Source: Streptomyces sp. JJ38 (GTDB lineage: Bacteria; Actinomycetota; Actinomycetes; Streptomycetales; Streptomycetaceae). Taken from it: a stretch of 64,000 nt of DNA. Position numbers and translations under genes: made by a program. The DNA is taken from the NCBI RefSeq assembly GCF_019303475.1, contig NZ_JABLSI010000013.1, positions 162,078 through 226,077 on the forward strand. The letters run 5' to 3'. How positions within the stretch are numbered: the first letter of the stretch is position 1; every line of letters begins with the position of its first letter. Positions 33,375 to 42,936 of this stretch are shown piece after piece. The notes beneath the pieces are model-generated. The model ran no database searches. It worked only from the letters and a program-made list of their open reading frames with translations, and was not told the DNA's origin.

Positions 33375-33686
33375 GTGTCACCCATCGCCGACCGCTTCAT
33401 CCAGCTCGCCTACGACCCGGGCATCACCCCCGCCGGCGGCGGCCTGCCTGGCCTGTCCGTTTTGAAGAACGTCGTCAACTCCATCAACCTCTTCGGCCTC
33501 GTCGCCGTCGTCGGGGCGCTCGCCGTCAGCCTCGCGGTCTGGGCCTGGGGCCACCACACCGGTGGCCACCAGGCCGAGGCCAACGGCAAGAAGGGCGCGA
33601 CCGTCGCCGCCGGCGCCGCCCTGGGCCTGGGCGCAGCCAACGGCATCGTGGCCTTCTTCTCGACCCTGGGGTCGCAGGTCCAGTGA
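33375..33686 (+). CDS. DUF6112 protein (VirB2/TrbC-like membrane subunit)
   Basis: The protein is 103 residues from GTG 33375. AAGGAG sits 13 nt upstream, 7 nt before an ATA codon. Two hydrophobic spans lie at about 40-64 (INLFGLVAVVGALAVSLAVW) and 78-100, joined by a short polar loop with K-K-G. This is the DUF6112 pattern found in actinobacterial conjugation clusters. It is small enough to serve as a pilin-like or channel subunit. Next gene starts at its stop codon. Confidence 0.72.
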   Translation: MSPIADRFIQLAYDPGITPAGGGLPGLSVLKNVVNSINLFGLVAVVGALAVSLAVWAWGHHTGGHQAEANGKKGATVAAGAALGLGAANGIVAFFSTLGSQVQ

Positions 33687-34351
33687 TGCGCAAACGATTC
33701 TCCGAATACGGCATGGGCTGGTCGCCGAACCGGCGCATCGCCCTGATCGCGATCGGCCTGGCGTGCCTGCTGGCCGTTGCCGCCGCGACCGCCTACGTCA
33801 CCGGCGGCGGACAGCACCGATCGCCCTCCGTCGCCCCCACGCCGGCCAACAGCACCACCGCCGAAACGACGAAGCCGGCAGCTGAGACCGGCTCGGTGGC
33901 ACGGCCCCCGCGGATCTCCGATCCGGTCCAGTTCGCCAAGGCCGCCGCCGAGATGCTCTGGACGTACGACACCCGAACCACCAGCCGCGAGCAGCAGCTC
34001 GCCGGCATGGAGGCGTGGATGACCGAGGAGAGCGAGTACCGCGACTGGGTCTCGGTCTCCGCGCAGATGCCGGACCCGACCTTGTGGTCGAGGATGGCCG
34101 ACCAGAAGCAGCACGCCGCTGCCACCGTCTCCGAGGCGCACTATCCGGCTGCGTTCAAGCAGGCCCTTGCCGACGACCCTTCGGCGATCACCGAGGCGTA
34201 TATCTACGCCGTGACGGTCACCGGCAAGCAGACCATCACCTGGGCCAAGCGCGGCGGCGGGGCGGAGGAGCGCTCCATCACGCTCGCGGTGCAGTGCCGT
34301 CCGTCGGCCGACTGCTCGCTCGTCGCCATCGCCCCGCGCGTCGCGCCCTGA
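33686..34351 (+). CDS. Single-span membrane protein of the conjugation apparatus
   Basis: The protein is 221 residues from ATG 33686, overlapping the upstream TGA (TGATG). An N-terminal span (RIALIAIGLACLLAVAAATA) is followed by an A/T/P linker and an extracellular domain of about 150 residues. The latter contains QQLAGMEAWMTEESEYRDWV and ITEAYIYAVTVTGKQTI. VirB8-type proteins have the same layout, but the match is weak. It is probably exported, with two cysteines near the end (VQCRPSADCS) that can form a disulfide. Confidence 0.65.
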   Translation: MRKRFSEYGMGWSPNRRIALIAIGLACLLAVAAATAYVTGGGQHRSPSVAPTPANSTTAETTKPAAETGSVARPPRISDPVQFAKAAAEMLWTYDTRTTSREQQLAGMEAWMTEESEYRDWVSVSAQMPDPTLWSRMADQKQHAAATVSEAHYPAAFKQALADDPSAITEAYIYAVTVTGKQTITWAKRGGGAEERSITLAVQCRPSADCSLVAIAPRVAP

Positions 34352-34366
34352 CCGAAAGGAGTCCTC

Positions 34367-35752
34367 ATGGGGTTTTGTGATCTTCCCCTCGCGGACAAGG
34401 TCTGCGCGGTCGGTGAGGCCGTCGACTTCGCCTCCGACCCCGGCAAGGCGATCGGCGACTGGATGGCCAAGAGCGCCGGTGAACTGGCCGCTGCCTCGGC
34501 CGACCTTGCCGCCAAGGCGGTCGACGCCACTACCCGCGTCGACCTCAACGCGGGTTGGTTTCGCGACAACTACGAGATGATCCTGCCCATCGGTCTCGTC
34601 GTTCTCGTGGCCACCTTCTGCGCCCAACTCGTGCGCGCCGCGATCCGCCGTGACGGGCAGGCTCTGACGCAGGCGTTCACCGGCACGGCATCCGGTGTGA
34701 TCTTCGCTTTCGCGGCCATCGCCCTGACCACCGTGGCGATCGAGGTGGTCGACGCTCTGTCCGCCGGCCTGTTCAAAGCCGCGAACACGGACATCGCCTC
34801 CGCAGTGCGCCGCGTGGTCAACGTCAACCAGATACCCGGGCTCGCCGGACTCGGCTGGCTCGTCGCCGTCCTCGCCGCACTCGGGGCCGCCATCGGCGCC
34901 ATCCTGTACTGGTGCGTGATGATGGTGCGCAAGGTCGGCATCCTCGTCATGGTGACCCTGGCCGTCTTCGCCGGTGCGGGAGGCGGCTGGGAGGCCGCAC
35001 GTCGCTGGCGCAGGGGCTGGATCGAGGCCACCGCGACCCTTGTCGTCTCCAAGCTGCTGATGACGATCATCTTCGTGCTCGGCATCGCTGCCATGGGCAA
35101 GACCGAAGCCAAGGACGGCCTGGCCGCACTCGCCGACGTCCTCGCAGGCATCGTGATCATGATCCTGGTGATGCTCTGCCCGTACGCCACCTTCAAGTTC
35201 GTCCACTGGGCCGCCGAAGGAACCGACGGGGAAACGATCCATCGGGCCGGCGGCGCTGGAGCCCAGCTCGCCAAGCAGCACGCCGAGCGCGCCGGGAAGA
35301 AGGCCGCCGCTGCGGCAGCCACCGCCGGAACGGGCGGGGCGGCGGCCGGAGCCGGCGCGGGTGCGGGACCTGCACCGCAGGGACCGGACTCCATCCCTGG
35401 GGGTGAAGGCTTCCCCGGCGACATCGCCCCCACCTCGTCCGGCGCAGACCAGAACAGTTCCCAGCACGGAAGCTCGGGCGCCTCACCCGGCGGTGACGGC
35501 ACCAAGTCCGGTCTGGAGAAGGCGGTCCAGCCGCCGCCGACCAGCGTCACCGAAGACACCAGCGGTCAGGTGGGCGGCAGCCCGAGGCCGCGTGGTTCCG
35601 GACCGGGCGCTGCGCAAGGCCGAGTCGGCGGATGGCAGTCCAGCCCGCCGACCACGACCCCGCCGCCGCAGGGCGCTCCGCCGCCGGCCAGTACCCACAA
35701 CTCCGGCACGACCGGGCCGGCCTCGCCGCCGCCTTCCCCGACCGGCCTCTGA
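34367..35752 (+). CDS. TrbL/VirB6-like polytopic membrane protein
   Basis: The protein has 461 residues. ATG 34367 follows AAAGGAG at 7 nt. Five or six hydrophobic spans lie between residues about 70 and 285, among them LPIGLVVLVATFCAQLV, AGIVIMILVMLCPYATFKF and VTLAVFAGAGGGW, which fits TrbL/VirB6 inner-membrane proteins of type IV secretion. The C-terminal 170 residues are disordered (A/G/P/S-rich), as is usual for this family in actinobacteria. It would form part of the inner-membrane channel. Confidence 0.78.
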   Translation: MGFCDLPLADKVCAVGEAVDFASDPGKAIGDWMAKSAGELAAASADLAAKAVDATTRVDLNAGWFRDNYEMILPIGLVVLVATFCAQLVRAAIRRDGQALTQAFTGTASGVIFAFAAIALTTVAIEVVDALSAGLFKAANTDIASAVRRVVNVNQIPGLAGLGWLVAVLAALGAAIGAILYWCVMMVRKVGILVMVTLAVFAGAGGGWEAARRWRRGWIEATATLVVSKLLMTIIFVLGIAAMGKTEAKDGLAALADVLAGIVIMILVMLCPYATFKFVHWAAEGTDGETIHRAGGAGAQLAKQHAERAGKKAAAAAATAGTGGAAAGAGAGAGPAPQGPDSIPGGEGFPGDIAPTSSGADQNSSQHGSSGASPGGDGTKSGLEKAVQPPPTSVTEDTSGQVGGSPRPRGSGPGAAQGRVGGWQSSPPTTTPPPQGAPPPASTHNSGTTGPASPPPSPTGL

Positions 35753-35825
35753 CCACCTGCCCGACCACCCGGGGGTGGGAGGCCCCTCACCTCCCACCCC
35801 CGGCCCCGCGCCTCCAGGACCACGC

Positions 35826-37298
35826 TTGTCCGATCTCGCCATCGCTCCGGTCACGGTGAAGTTTCCGCACCGATCCCGCCGCGGCATCCTCCTCGGTCTC
35901 ACCCTTCCCCAACTGGTTCTCGTCTCCTCGGCCCTGGCGCTGCTGCTGGTGACGGTCGTCTCCACCGGACTGCTCGGTGCCATCGCTCTGACCCCGCTGT
36001 GGGCGGCGGTCACCGCCCTGGTCGCCGTCCGCCGGCACGGTCGGTCCCTGATCGACTGGGCTCCGATCGTCACCCGCTACGCACACCGCCGCCGCACCGG
36101 CCAGACCCTGTGGCTCGCCCGGCCCATCACCCGGCCCCGGCAGGACGGCGTCCTCCACCTGCCCGGCAGCGCCGCCTCCCTCAAGGTCGTCACCCCCGGC
36201 GACTCCACCAACGGCGCCGCGGCTGTCCACGACCCGCACCAGCAGACCCTCACCGCCATCGCCCGCGTCTCCAGCAGAGCCTTCGTCCTGCTCGACCCCA
36301 TCACCCAGAACGCGAACGTGAACGGCTGGGGCCGGGCGCTCGCAGGCATTGCCCGCACCGGGCACGTCGCCACCGTGCAAGTCCTGGAGCGCACCGTCCC
36401 CGACTCCGGCGACACCCTCGCCCGGCACTGGGCCCAGCACGGCCGCCCCGAAACCCCAGTTGCCGGGCAGGTCTACTCCGAACTGGTCGCCGCCGCCGGG
36501 CCCGCCGCAGCCCCGCACGAGACGTACATCGCGATCTCCCTCGACCTCAAGGCCGCCCGACGCCTGATATCGCAAGCAGGTGGGGGACTCCCCGGCGCCT
36601 TCACCGTCATGCAGCAGACCACGGCCAGCGTCGCCCAGGCCGCCCGGAACGCCGGACTGATGATCACCGGCTGGCTGAGCGCCCAGGAGATCGCCGCCGT
36701 CATCCGCACCGCCTACGACCCGGCGGCCCTCTCCGCCCTTCAGCACTGGTCCGAGACCGGCCGTGCCGAAGCGGACCCCGCTGCCGCTGGGCCCGTCGTC
36801 CAGGTCGAGGAGTACGACCGGGTCGCCACCGACAGCGCGCGGCACGCAACGTACTGGGTGGAGAACTGGCCGCGTACGGAGTCGAATGCCGGGTTCCTGC
36901 ACGGCCTGATGTTCACCGCCGGGGTTCGCCGCAGCCTGTCCCTCATCTACGTCCCCCAGAAGCTCGAGTCCGCGCTACGCGACGTCCAGCGCAAGAAGGC
37001 ACAGATCATCGCGGACGCCAGCGAGCGCGCCCGGCGCGGCCAGGTCGACAACGAAGAGGACTCCGTCGAGTACGCCGACGTTAAACAGCGCGAACGACAG
37101 CTCATCGCCGGGCACGCCGACGTCGCCCTGACCGGTCTGGTCACTGTCACCGCCGAGACCGACGCCCTCCTCGACTCCGCCTGCGCGCAGATCGAGACCG
37201 CCGCCGTCACCGCCGGCGTCGACCTGCGCCGCCTCAACTACCAGCAGCCCGACGCCTTCTCCGTCGCCGCACTGCCACTGGCCCGCACCACTCTCTGA
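35826..37298 (+). CDS. SCO6880-family conjugation protein
   Basis: The protein is 490 residues from TTG 35826 (AGGACC 8 nt upstream). The frame to 35361 is only a shadow of the previous gene. The N-terminus has the PrgI-like membrane segment (ILLGLTLPQLVLVSSALALL then LGAIALTPLWAAVTALVAV). A cytoplasmic domain follows with VLERTVPDSGDTLARHW and YVPQKLESALRDVQRKKAQI. SCO6880 genes sit before a VirB4-type ATPase in Streptomyces elements, as here. Role is presumed structural, coupling the ATPase to the membrane channel. Confidence 0.78.
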   Translation: MSDLAIAPVTVKFPHRSRRGILLGLTLPQLVLVSSALALLLVTVVSTGLLGAIALTPLWAAVTALVAVRRHGRSLIDWAPIVTRYAHRRRTGQTLWLARPITRPRQDGVLHLPGSAASLKVVTPGDSTNGAAAVHDPHQQTLTAIARVSSRAFVLLDPITQNANVNGWGRALAGIARTGHVATVQVLERTVPDSGDTLARHWAQHGRPETPVAGQVYSELVAAAGPAAAPHETYIAISLDLKAARRLISQAGGGLPGAFTVMQQTTASVAQAARNAGLMITGWLSAQEIAAVIRTAYDPAALSALQHWSETGRAEADPAAAGPVVQVEEYDRVATDSARHATYWVENWPRTESNAGFLHGLMFTAGVRRSLSLIYVPQKLESALRDVQRKKAQIIADASERARRGQVDNEEDSVEYADVKQRERQLIAGHADVALTGLVTVTAETDALLDSACAQIETAAVTAGVDLRRLNYQQPDAFSVAALPLARTTL

Positions 37299-37347
37299 CC
37301 CCCGCCGCCCTCTGCCCCGTACGGCGGCAGAAAGGACCCCCGTCCCT

Positions 37348-37791
37348 GTGCCCCCTCCTCCGCGCGCCGACGACGCGCACCCCTATCTGCGCGCCTCCAC
37401 CGCAGGCATCCGCCACCACGCCCGCACCCTGGACCGGTCAGCGCCGCAGGAGCCGGTGGACCGCCTCCACCTCGACGTACTCCACGCTCACCTCACCGCC
37501 GTGCACCGGCTCCTCAACCAGCTCGCCGAGGCAGCGCGTCCCCCCTATCCCGGTGCCGGTCGGCACCTCGCCGCCGCGTACGCCCGGCTGTGGCAGGCAA
37601 CCGCCGAGGTCCACGCGGCCTTCCACCTGCTGCCGTCCGCGACCTCGGACTCCACCGAGTGCCGCCCCGAGCGGCTCCCGGAAGGACCGCCGGTCCTCAC
37701 GATCTGCCAGCGCCACCTCGCCGCCGGGCACACCGTCCGCCGCAAGACCACCCCCACCGGCCTCAACCGCCCGCTGCACACCACTGCATGA
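37348..37791 (+). CDS. Hypothetical helical protein within the conjugation operon
   Basis: The protein is 147 residues from GTG 37348 (AAAGGA upstream). It is helix-rich (VLHAHLTAVHRLLNQLAEAA) and has an evenly spread Arg/His content, but no span and no motif. It lies between the SCO6880 and ATPase genes. Its stop overlaps a 14-codon ORF. An accessory role is only inferred from location. Confidence 0.6.
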   Translation: MPPPPRADDAHPYLRASTAGIRHHARTLDRSAPQEPVDRLHLDVLHAHLTAVHRLLNQLAEAARPPYPGAGRHLAAAYARLWQATAEVHAAFHLLPSATSDSTECRPERLPEGPPVLTICQRHLAAGHTVRRKTTPTGLNRPLHTTA

Positions 37792-37832
37792 GCGCGATGA
37801 GCATCACCCGCCGAAACGAGGGCTTCCGATGA
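37788..37832 (+). other. Bridging mini-ORF (14 codons) between two conjugation genes
   Basis: ATG 37788 overlaps the previous stop as ATGA. The ORF ends in TGA 37830-37832, which overlaps the ATG of the ATPase gene as ATGA. It is likely to serve only to carry ribosomes across, and a functional peptide is not implied. Confidence 0.5.
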
Positions 37833-39343
37833 GCCACCGGCCCGCCCGCCGCGCACGTCGCGCCTCCGCATCTCCTCTGTTCACCCCGCACGGCACCGAC
37901 CGGGCCAGCCGCAAGGCCGCCCGCCGCCAGCTCGCCGAAGCCTCGGCCAAGGCCCGCGCCGAAGCAACCACCCACCCGGCGGGCACCGCACCAGCCGACC
38001 ACGCGACACCCGCGCCTCTCTACCCGCCCAGCGGACGCCCCGGTCCCGGCTCCGCCCGCGGAAACCGGCTCAGGCTTCCCGCCCACCGCATGACGACCGC
38101 CATCGCGGCCGGCGCGTACCCCTTCCTGGCCGAGGGCGGACTCGGCGCCGAGGGCATCTACATCGGCCGCGACGTCCACGCCGAAGCGTCGTTCGTCTTC
38201 GACCCCTTCGCCCTGTACGGACGGATCGAGGGGTTCACCAACCCGAACGTGTTGTTGGCCGGGGTGATCGGGCAGGGCAAGTCCGCGCTGGCGAAGTCGT
38301 TCGCCCTGCGCTCCGTGGCCTTCGGCTACCGCATCTACGTCCCGTGCGACCCCAAGGGCGAGTGGACGCCAGTGGCCCAGGCGCTGGGCGGCATGTCGGT
38401 TGCCCTCGGCCCCGGGCTCCCCGGGCGCATCAACCCGATGGACGCGGCGCCCCGGCCGGAGAGCGTCTCAGAGGCCGACTGGGCCGGCGAGATCCGCAAG
38501 CGCCGACTCCTCCTGCTCGGCTCCCTGGCCCGGACCGTCCTCGGCCGGGACCTGATGCCCATGGAGCACACCGCTCTGGACGTCGCCCTCGACGCGGTCG
38601 TCACCCACGCCGCCGACTCCGGCCGTACCCCTCTTCTCGGCGACGTCGCCGCAGCTCTCAACGACTCCGACCAGCTCGACAGGGCCGCCGGGGTGATGTC
38701 CGGACGGCTGGGGGAGTCGGCCCGCGACCTCGCCCACGCCATGCGCCGACTTGTCCACGGCGATCTGGGCGGTATGTTCGACGCGCCCTCTACCGTGCGC
38801 TTCGACCCCAGCTCGCCGATGCTTACGATCGACCTCTCCCGGCTCGGCGCATCTGGTGACGACACCGCGCTGGTCCTCGCGATGACGTGCGCTTCCGCCT
38901 GGATGGAGTCCGCCCTCACCGATCCACGGGGTGGTCGGCGGTGGATCGTGTACGACGAGGCGTGGAGGCTGATGCGCCACCCGGGTCTGCTGCAACGCAT
39001 GCAGTCGCAGTGGAAGTTGAGCCGCGGCCTGGGCATCGCGAATCTCATGGTGATCCACCGGCTCAGCGACCTGCTCACCGCCGGCGACGCCGGATCCCGA
39101 GGTCGCGCCCTCGCGGAGGGTCTGCTCGCGGACTGCTCCACCCGCATCATCTACCGCCAGGAGACCGACCAGCTGCACGCCGCCGCAGCCCTGCTGGGGC
39201 TGACCTCGGTGGAGACTGACGCCATCTCCCGCCTCAACCGCGGACGCGGCCTGTGGAAGGTCGCCGGCCGCAGCTTCATCGTCCAACACCTCCTGCACGC
39301 TGACGAGCTGGCGCTCTTCGACACCGACGCCCGCATGCACTGA
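37829..39343 (+). CDS. VirB4/TraC-like conjugation ATPase
   Basis: The protein is 504 residues from ATG 37829 (GAGGG upstream). Walker A, GVIGQGKSA, is at about 145-153 and Walker B, RWIVYDEAW, at about 371-379. Between them are the typical LPGRINPMDA and HTALDVALDAVV segments, and after them the arginine/QxxxR region with RIIYRQETDQL. The protein is a truncated form of VirB4 (the N-terminal VirB3/4 part is absent), as is common in actinobacterial elements where the SCO6880 protein supplies a membrane anchor. It should energise channel assembly at the inner membrane. Confidence 0.85.
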   Translation: MSHRPARRARRASASPLFTPHGTDRASRKAARRQLAEASAKARAEATTHPAGTAPADHATPAPLYPPSGRPGPGSARGNRLRLPAHRMTTAIAAGAYPFLAEGGLGAEGIYIGRDVHAEASFVFDPFALYGRIEGFTNPNVLLAGVIGQGKSALAKSFALRSVAFGYRIYVPCDPKGEWTPVAQALGGMSVALGPGLPGRINPMDAAPRPESVSEADWAGEIRKRRLLLLGSLARTVLGRDLMPMEHTALDVALDAVVTHAADSGRTPLLGDVAAALNDSDQLDRAAGVMSGRLGESARDLAHAMRRLVHGDLGGMFDAPSTVRFDPSSPMLTIDLSRLGASGDDTALVLAMTCASAWMESALTDPRGGRRWIVYDEAWRLMRHPGLLQRMQSQWKLSRGLGIANLMVIHRLSDLLTAGDAGSRGRALAEGLLADCSTRIIYRQETDQLHAAAALLGLTSVETDAISRLNRGRGLWKVAGRSFIVQHLLHADELALFDTDARMH

Positions 39344-39358
39344 AACAGAAAGTTACCC

Positions 39359-39928
39359 GTGAAACCCGATATCCAGCACGAACTGATCCCACGCGATGAC
39401 ACTCTCGATCTCATCGATGCGATCAGCTCAATGAGGGATAGATTGCTCGATGCCGCCCAGCAGTGGGAGCTGCTGGACGAGAGCGGGCACGTGCCGATCA
39501 CGCTCTCTTACGCCGCGCTGCTCCAGCACGCCGCCGACGCCCAGGACCTCTCCCGCGACGTCCTCCGGCTGGCCACTGACTTCGCCCGGAGCCAGCACAG
39601 CACGACCCGCGCTGGCACCTCCGTCCTCGCCCACCTCGTCATGGCGGCCAGCATGTCGAGCCACGCAGCACCGCACTTCACCGACACTGCGGAGAGCGCC
39701 CTGGCCCTGCCACGGTCCTCCAACCCGACCGACTGTCACCACCGCAAGAACCGCATGGTCATAGACCATGCTTCGGCGCGAGCCTTCCTGCGGCGTACGT
39801 CGGAATCTCTCCGCGACGCGGCCAAGGAACTGAACGACCACCTCGACTTCCACCGCTTCCTCTCGACGCTCACCCCTCGGAAACGCCCGGCGCCTCCACC
39901 GCCCAGGCCGAGCGGTCGCCACCGCTAG
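39359..39928 (+). CDS. Hypothetical helical plasmid protein
   Basis: The protein is 189 residues from GTG 39359 (GAAAG upstream). The first 130 residues are helical (LIDAISSMRDRLLDAAQQWELL then YAALLQHAADAQDLSRDVL), followed by a proline-rich basic end. It follows the ATPase gene closely (15 bp) and may share its transcript. Some similarity of shape to the helical part of the 49762-50460 protein is visible, but no named family. Confidence 0.55.
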   Translation: MKPDIQHELIPRDDTLDLIDAISSMRDRLLDAAQQWELLDESGHVPITLSYAALLQHAADAQDLSRDVLRLATDFARSQHSTTRAGTSVLAHLVMAASMSSHAAPHFTDTAESALALPRSSNPTDCHHRKNRMVIDHASARAFLRRTSESLRDAAKELNDHLDFHRFLSTLTPRKRPAPPPPRPSGRHR

Positions 39929-39973
39929 CCCTCCTCGAAGGCCCGAACCAGCATCACCACCTCAAGGAATCCC

Positions 39974-40219
39974 CTGAACCGCCCCGCTCATTACAGCGGC
40001 GCCGACTGGGCGGAGTACCAGCAGCACCAGGCCGAGCACGACGACCTCATGACCCAGGTCGCCGAACGCGAAGCCCAGATGGAACACGAACTGATCGCCA
40101 CCTACGACGAGTACGAATTCGACTTCAGCCCGCTTCCGGAGCCACAGCCCAGCCCCGCCCGCCGGACACCACCGCTGCGCCGCGCGCTCGCCTCCTGCAG
40201 GAGGAGCCGTGGGCGCTGA
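39974..40219 (+). CDS. Small acidic-helix protein with a probable CTG start
   Basis: Sense is good for 81 codons, and AAGGA sits 5 nt before the CTG at 39974. There is no ATG until MTQVAE at 40049, and a start there would lose the conserved-looking ADWAEYQQHQAEHDDL segment. The product has an acidic helical centre and a basic proline-rich end. The gene is short, non-canonical in its start, and of unknown function. It overlaps the next RBS-linked GTG at 40209. Confidence 0.5.
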   Translation: MNRPAHYSGADWAEYQQHQAEHDDLMTQVAEREAQMEHELIATYDEYEFDFSPLPEPQPSPARRTPPLRRALASCRRSRGR

Positions 40220-40985
40220 CAGCCCAAGCGCCCGTTCCGGCGACCACGCGGCTCCGCTTGCGCCGCTTCCGACCATCCCCATGTGGCCGCCCCGTGGTGG
40301 CAGGAGCTGTGACGCCGCCACGCGCACATCACCACGCCGCGGCAGCGTGGCCTGGAGCGCATCATCGAGTTCGGCCGCAGCGCCTACATCGTGCGCTTAT
40401 GGATTCCCAACGACACATACTTGATCACCGGTCCGCCGCAGGACCCTCCTCCGACCGCCCCCGGGATATCCGGAGGCTGGACCGCGACGCGAAAGTACCT
40501 GGACGACCGAGCGTTGTCCGAGGTCAGCTACGACTCGGCTCCCTCCGCTGACCATGGGCCTCCCCCAGAAGCCCGAGGCTCGTCATGGCGGCAGCGTGCA
40601 GCCCCTGATCGAGGCGATCGACTATCACTTCGCCCCAGCTCGGGCTGCTCCCAAGCCCCGTCTCATCCACCGACCGGAACGCGCTCCCGGCTACGCCGAC
40701 GCGCTCCATGCTCTGCTGACCGGCTCAACAGGCCGAGTCGCATGCGGAGCCGCTCCCCGCTGCACCAGATCCCCTCCTACAGCCTCGCCGACGCCGTCGC
40801 CGAGATCCGCAGCCTCGGAGAGATGCTGCACGTCGCCGAGGACTGGACGGGACCGACCTCGCTCGTGCCAGCACTGCAGCTCACGCCCACCCGGGCGGTC
40901 CGCCGTCCCTTCCTCCGCGAGTCCTTCTGGCGGCACAGCGACGGCACAAGCCCTGACGCCAGACCACCGGTCTCTCCAGGAACAC
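40209..40985 (+). pseudogene. Degenerate stretch with fragments of one or two plasmid genes
   Basis: A GTG at 40209 has a perfect AGGAGG upstream, but the frame loses sense after about 30 codons. In another frame RGLERIIEFGRSAYIVRL and NDTYLITGPP follow (about 40340-40545) after a TGA. In a third frame PLIEAIDYHFAPARAAPKPR appears (about 40600-40720), and then SLADAVAEIRSLGEMLHVAE (about 40785-40850) in the earlier frame. At least three shifts are needed. No single protein can be made from it. Confidence 0.45.
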
Positions 40986-41759
40986 ATGACCTCACCCCGC
41001 ACCGACTTGTCCGACTTCGCTTCGGGCCTGGCCACCCGTCTCCCCGGCACTTGGTACTGCGAGTACCAGCACCACGCGCAGTGCGCGGACCAATTCCCCC
41101 ACACCGACGAGCTCTGGGCCGCCGGCCACGTCGGCTACATCATCAGCCAGTACCTCCCCGCCCACGATGCCGTGCTCCACGGGCCGGCCAACCAGCGGCT
41201 GTACGTGGCCGACCGGCCCCACTACCCGCACCAGTTTGTCGTCGCCCCGCTCGCCCCCAACGGCACGCACATCAAGCCCCACCACTTCGACGCGGTCGAG
41301 GAACCCAACGGCATCGCCGTTCCCAAGGACCCCGCGCGAGCAGCGGCACGAGTTGCCCGGCGGGTGCTTCCCCGCTACGAACAGGCCCTGCAAGCGGTGC
41401 TCGACATCGCGGCAGACCAGCCCGACCCCCCGCACCGGCCCGCCCCACCACAGGTATCCCAGGTCCTCACTCTGACTCTGTACGGCGACGGCGCCCTCGG
41501 TGCCCCGTATGAGAGTGTGCCGCCCGATGCCCGAATGACGCTGTATGCCCACGGCTTCCAGTACCACCCGCACCAATCAGCGTTCCTCCTGCCCACCGCC
41601 TACGGGGACAGCGGTCGCGCCCTTCGCGTCCACAGCGTGGTTCAACAGCTCACGGCCAAGGGCATCGGCGTGAACCTTCGCCACTCGGCGCTCACTACCG
41701 GCGCCGCCCCTCCGCCGACGACGCCGAAGGCCGCGCCATCGGTCGGCCGTACGCGCTGA
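40986..41759 (+). CDS. Plasmid protein with a repeated GxYxL-type module
   Basis: The protein is 257 residues from ATG 40986 (AGGA 9 nt upstream). Its N-terminal half (DFASGLATRLPGTWYCEYQ, then ISQYLPAHDAVL and APLAPNG) parallels the 50484-51242 protein (SYADVLASELPDTWTSSYH, VAPREL). The C-terminal half ends in GFQYHPHQSAFLLP and HSVVQQLTAKGIGVNLRH, a module also found in 41928-42386 and 49762-50460. Function unknown. Confidence 0.65.
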   Translation: MTSPRTDLSDFASGLATRLPGTWYCEYQHHAQCADQFPHTDELWAAGHVGYIISQYLPAHDAVLHGPANQRLYVADRPHYPHQFVVAPLAPNGTHIKPHHFDAVEEPNGIAVPKDPARAAARVARRVLPRYEQALQAVLDIAADQPDPPHRPAPPQVSQVLTLTLYGDGALGAPYESVPPDARMTLYAHGFQYHPHQSAFLLPTAYGDSGRALRVHSVVQQLTAKGIGVNLRHSALTTGAAPPPTTPKAAPSVGRTR

Positions 41760-41927
41760 CCACTCCACCCTGCAGAGCCTTGGATTCTCCACCACGCTCG
41801 CGCGAGCGCACACCCACCGCCGCCCGGGCCCCGTTCTCCCCACCGCTCCGCCCCCTCACCGCAGCCCGTCCCCTCGCATCACGACCACTGAGAGCTTCAG
41901 TCCGACAACGTGAGGAGCCCCGCCCTC

Positions 41928-42386
41928 TTGCAACCCGGCACTCACTTCACCTTTGGCACCCACGACACGCACGGCTTCGTTGCCTCCTTCACCTCCTCCA
42001 TGCCCGCACATCTCGCCCACTGGTACCTGGAGCGCGAGCAGTTCGAGCCTGCCCCCGGTGAACCAGGGCTGTACCGGCTCAGCGAGCCCGAGCGCGACGG
42101 TCCCCGCCGGACCCGTCAGACCGTCCGCGATCTTCGCCGCCAGGGCTACACCGTGCAGGCCGACCTTCGCCTCGACCCGGCCGTGTCCGCCAACCCGCCA
42201 CGCCCGTTCCGCCCCAACCAGCTTCAGGAAGGCCGCAGCCGTCTCGCCCAGGCCGCCGCCGGTCGAACGACGCAGCGCGCCACACCGCCCATGACCTCCC
42301 TGGCGTCGGCCCGGCCGATCCCGCCGAAGCCCGCCTACCCACCCACCATCCACCTGACCGCTTCTGCCACCGGGCGGCGTCGATGA
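41928..42386 (+). CDS. Plasmid protein with the same C-terminal module
   Basis: The protein is 152 residues. TTG 41928 lies 10 nt after GAGGAG (41912-41917). GTG 41910 is an alternative without a site. The product has LAHWYLEREQFEPAPG, GLYRLSEPERDGPRR and TVRDLRRQGYTVQADLRLD, the module seen in the preceding gene. The last 60 residues are proline-rich. Co-directional with the preceding gene, with a gap of about 170 bp. Confidence 0.55.
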   Translation: MQPGTHFTFGTHDTHGFVASFTSSMPAHLAHWYLEREQFEPAPGEPGLYRLSEPERDGPRRTRQTVRDLRRQGYTVQADLRLDPAVSANPPRPFRPNQLQEGRSRLAQAAAGRTTQRATPPMTSLASARPIPPKPAYPPTIHLTASATGRRR

Positions 42387-42936
42387 CCTCCGACACTGGG
42401 CAGGCCACGCAGGCCGGGTGGCGAGATCGATGAAGTCGACCCCTTCGACTCGTTCACCGAACGGACACCTCGCGGCACGCGGGTTACCTGTTCTTGCGGA
42501 ACTCGAAGTCCATTGGACCCCTTGAACTGGGGTGTTGCAACGATCAGTAGAACTGAAGGATGCCGGGCCCCGTCACGTAGCAGGCCCCTTAGCTCCTGCG
42601 GCTGAACAGCGCCGCACCAACAACGCGCTTCCCGCTGTGAGGCCGGACCACCACGGGCCGAGTCAGCCGTCGGCCTGGGAAGGGCCAATGCCCCGTTCGA
42701 CGGCGATCCGCTTCACGATCTCGCTCACATCGGCGCGCGCCAGCCGCGTTCGCGCCGGTTCCACGCAACGCAGGAGTTCCGCGGAAGCTGACGTGCTGCA
42801 TCGCTCTCCATCCGTCACATGCGCTTCGTCCCACAGGTGGTCGCGAACCGGCTGGCACCCGGGTCCCCATGTCCTTGCGCCACCCTTCGCCACCGGAGCA
42901 ACTCAAGCCATTTCTCGACCAGACTTCAAGATCGCC
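42387..42936. other. Interval without a supported gene
   Basis: Several frames are open but none has sensible composition. One minus-strand piece (about 42410-42510) could be a residue of a plasmid gene, though I cannot identify it. The stretch is bounded by a plasmid gene and the DUF397 locus and may be a junction. Confidence 0.4.

Noticed and set aside
34570..35559. Long minus-strand ORF antisense to the TrbL-like gene
   Set aside because: It is a typical high-GC antisense shadow, and the plus strand has membrane spans and a proper ribosome site.
35361..35825. Upstream extension of the SCO6880 gene
   Set aside because: It lies within the TrbL-like gene in another frame. The PrgI-like N-terminus begins at 35826.
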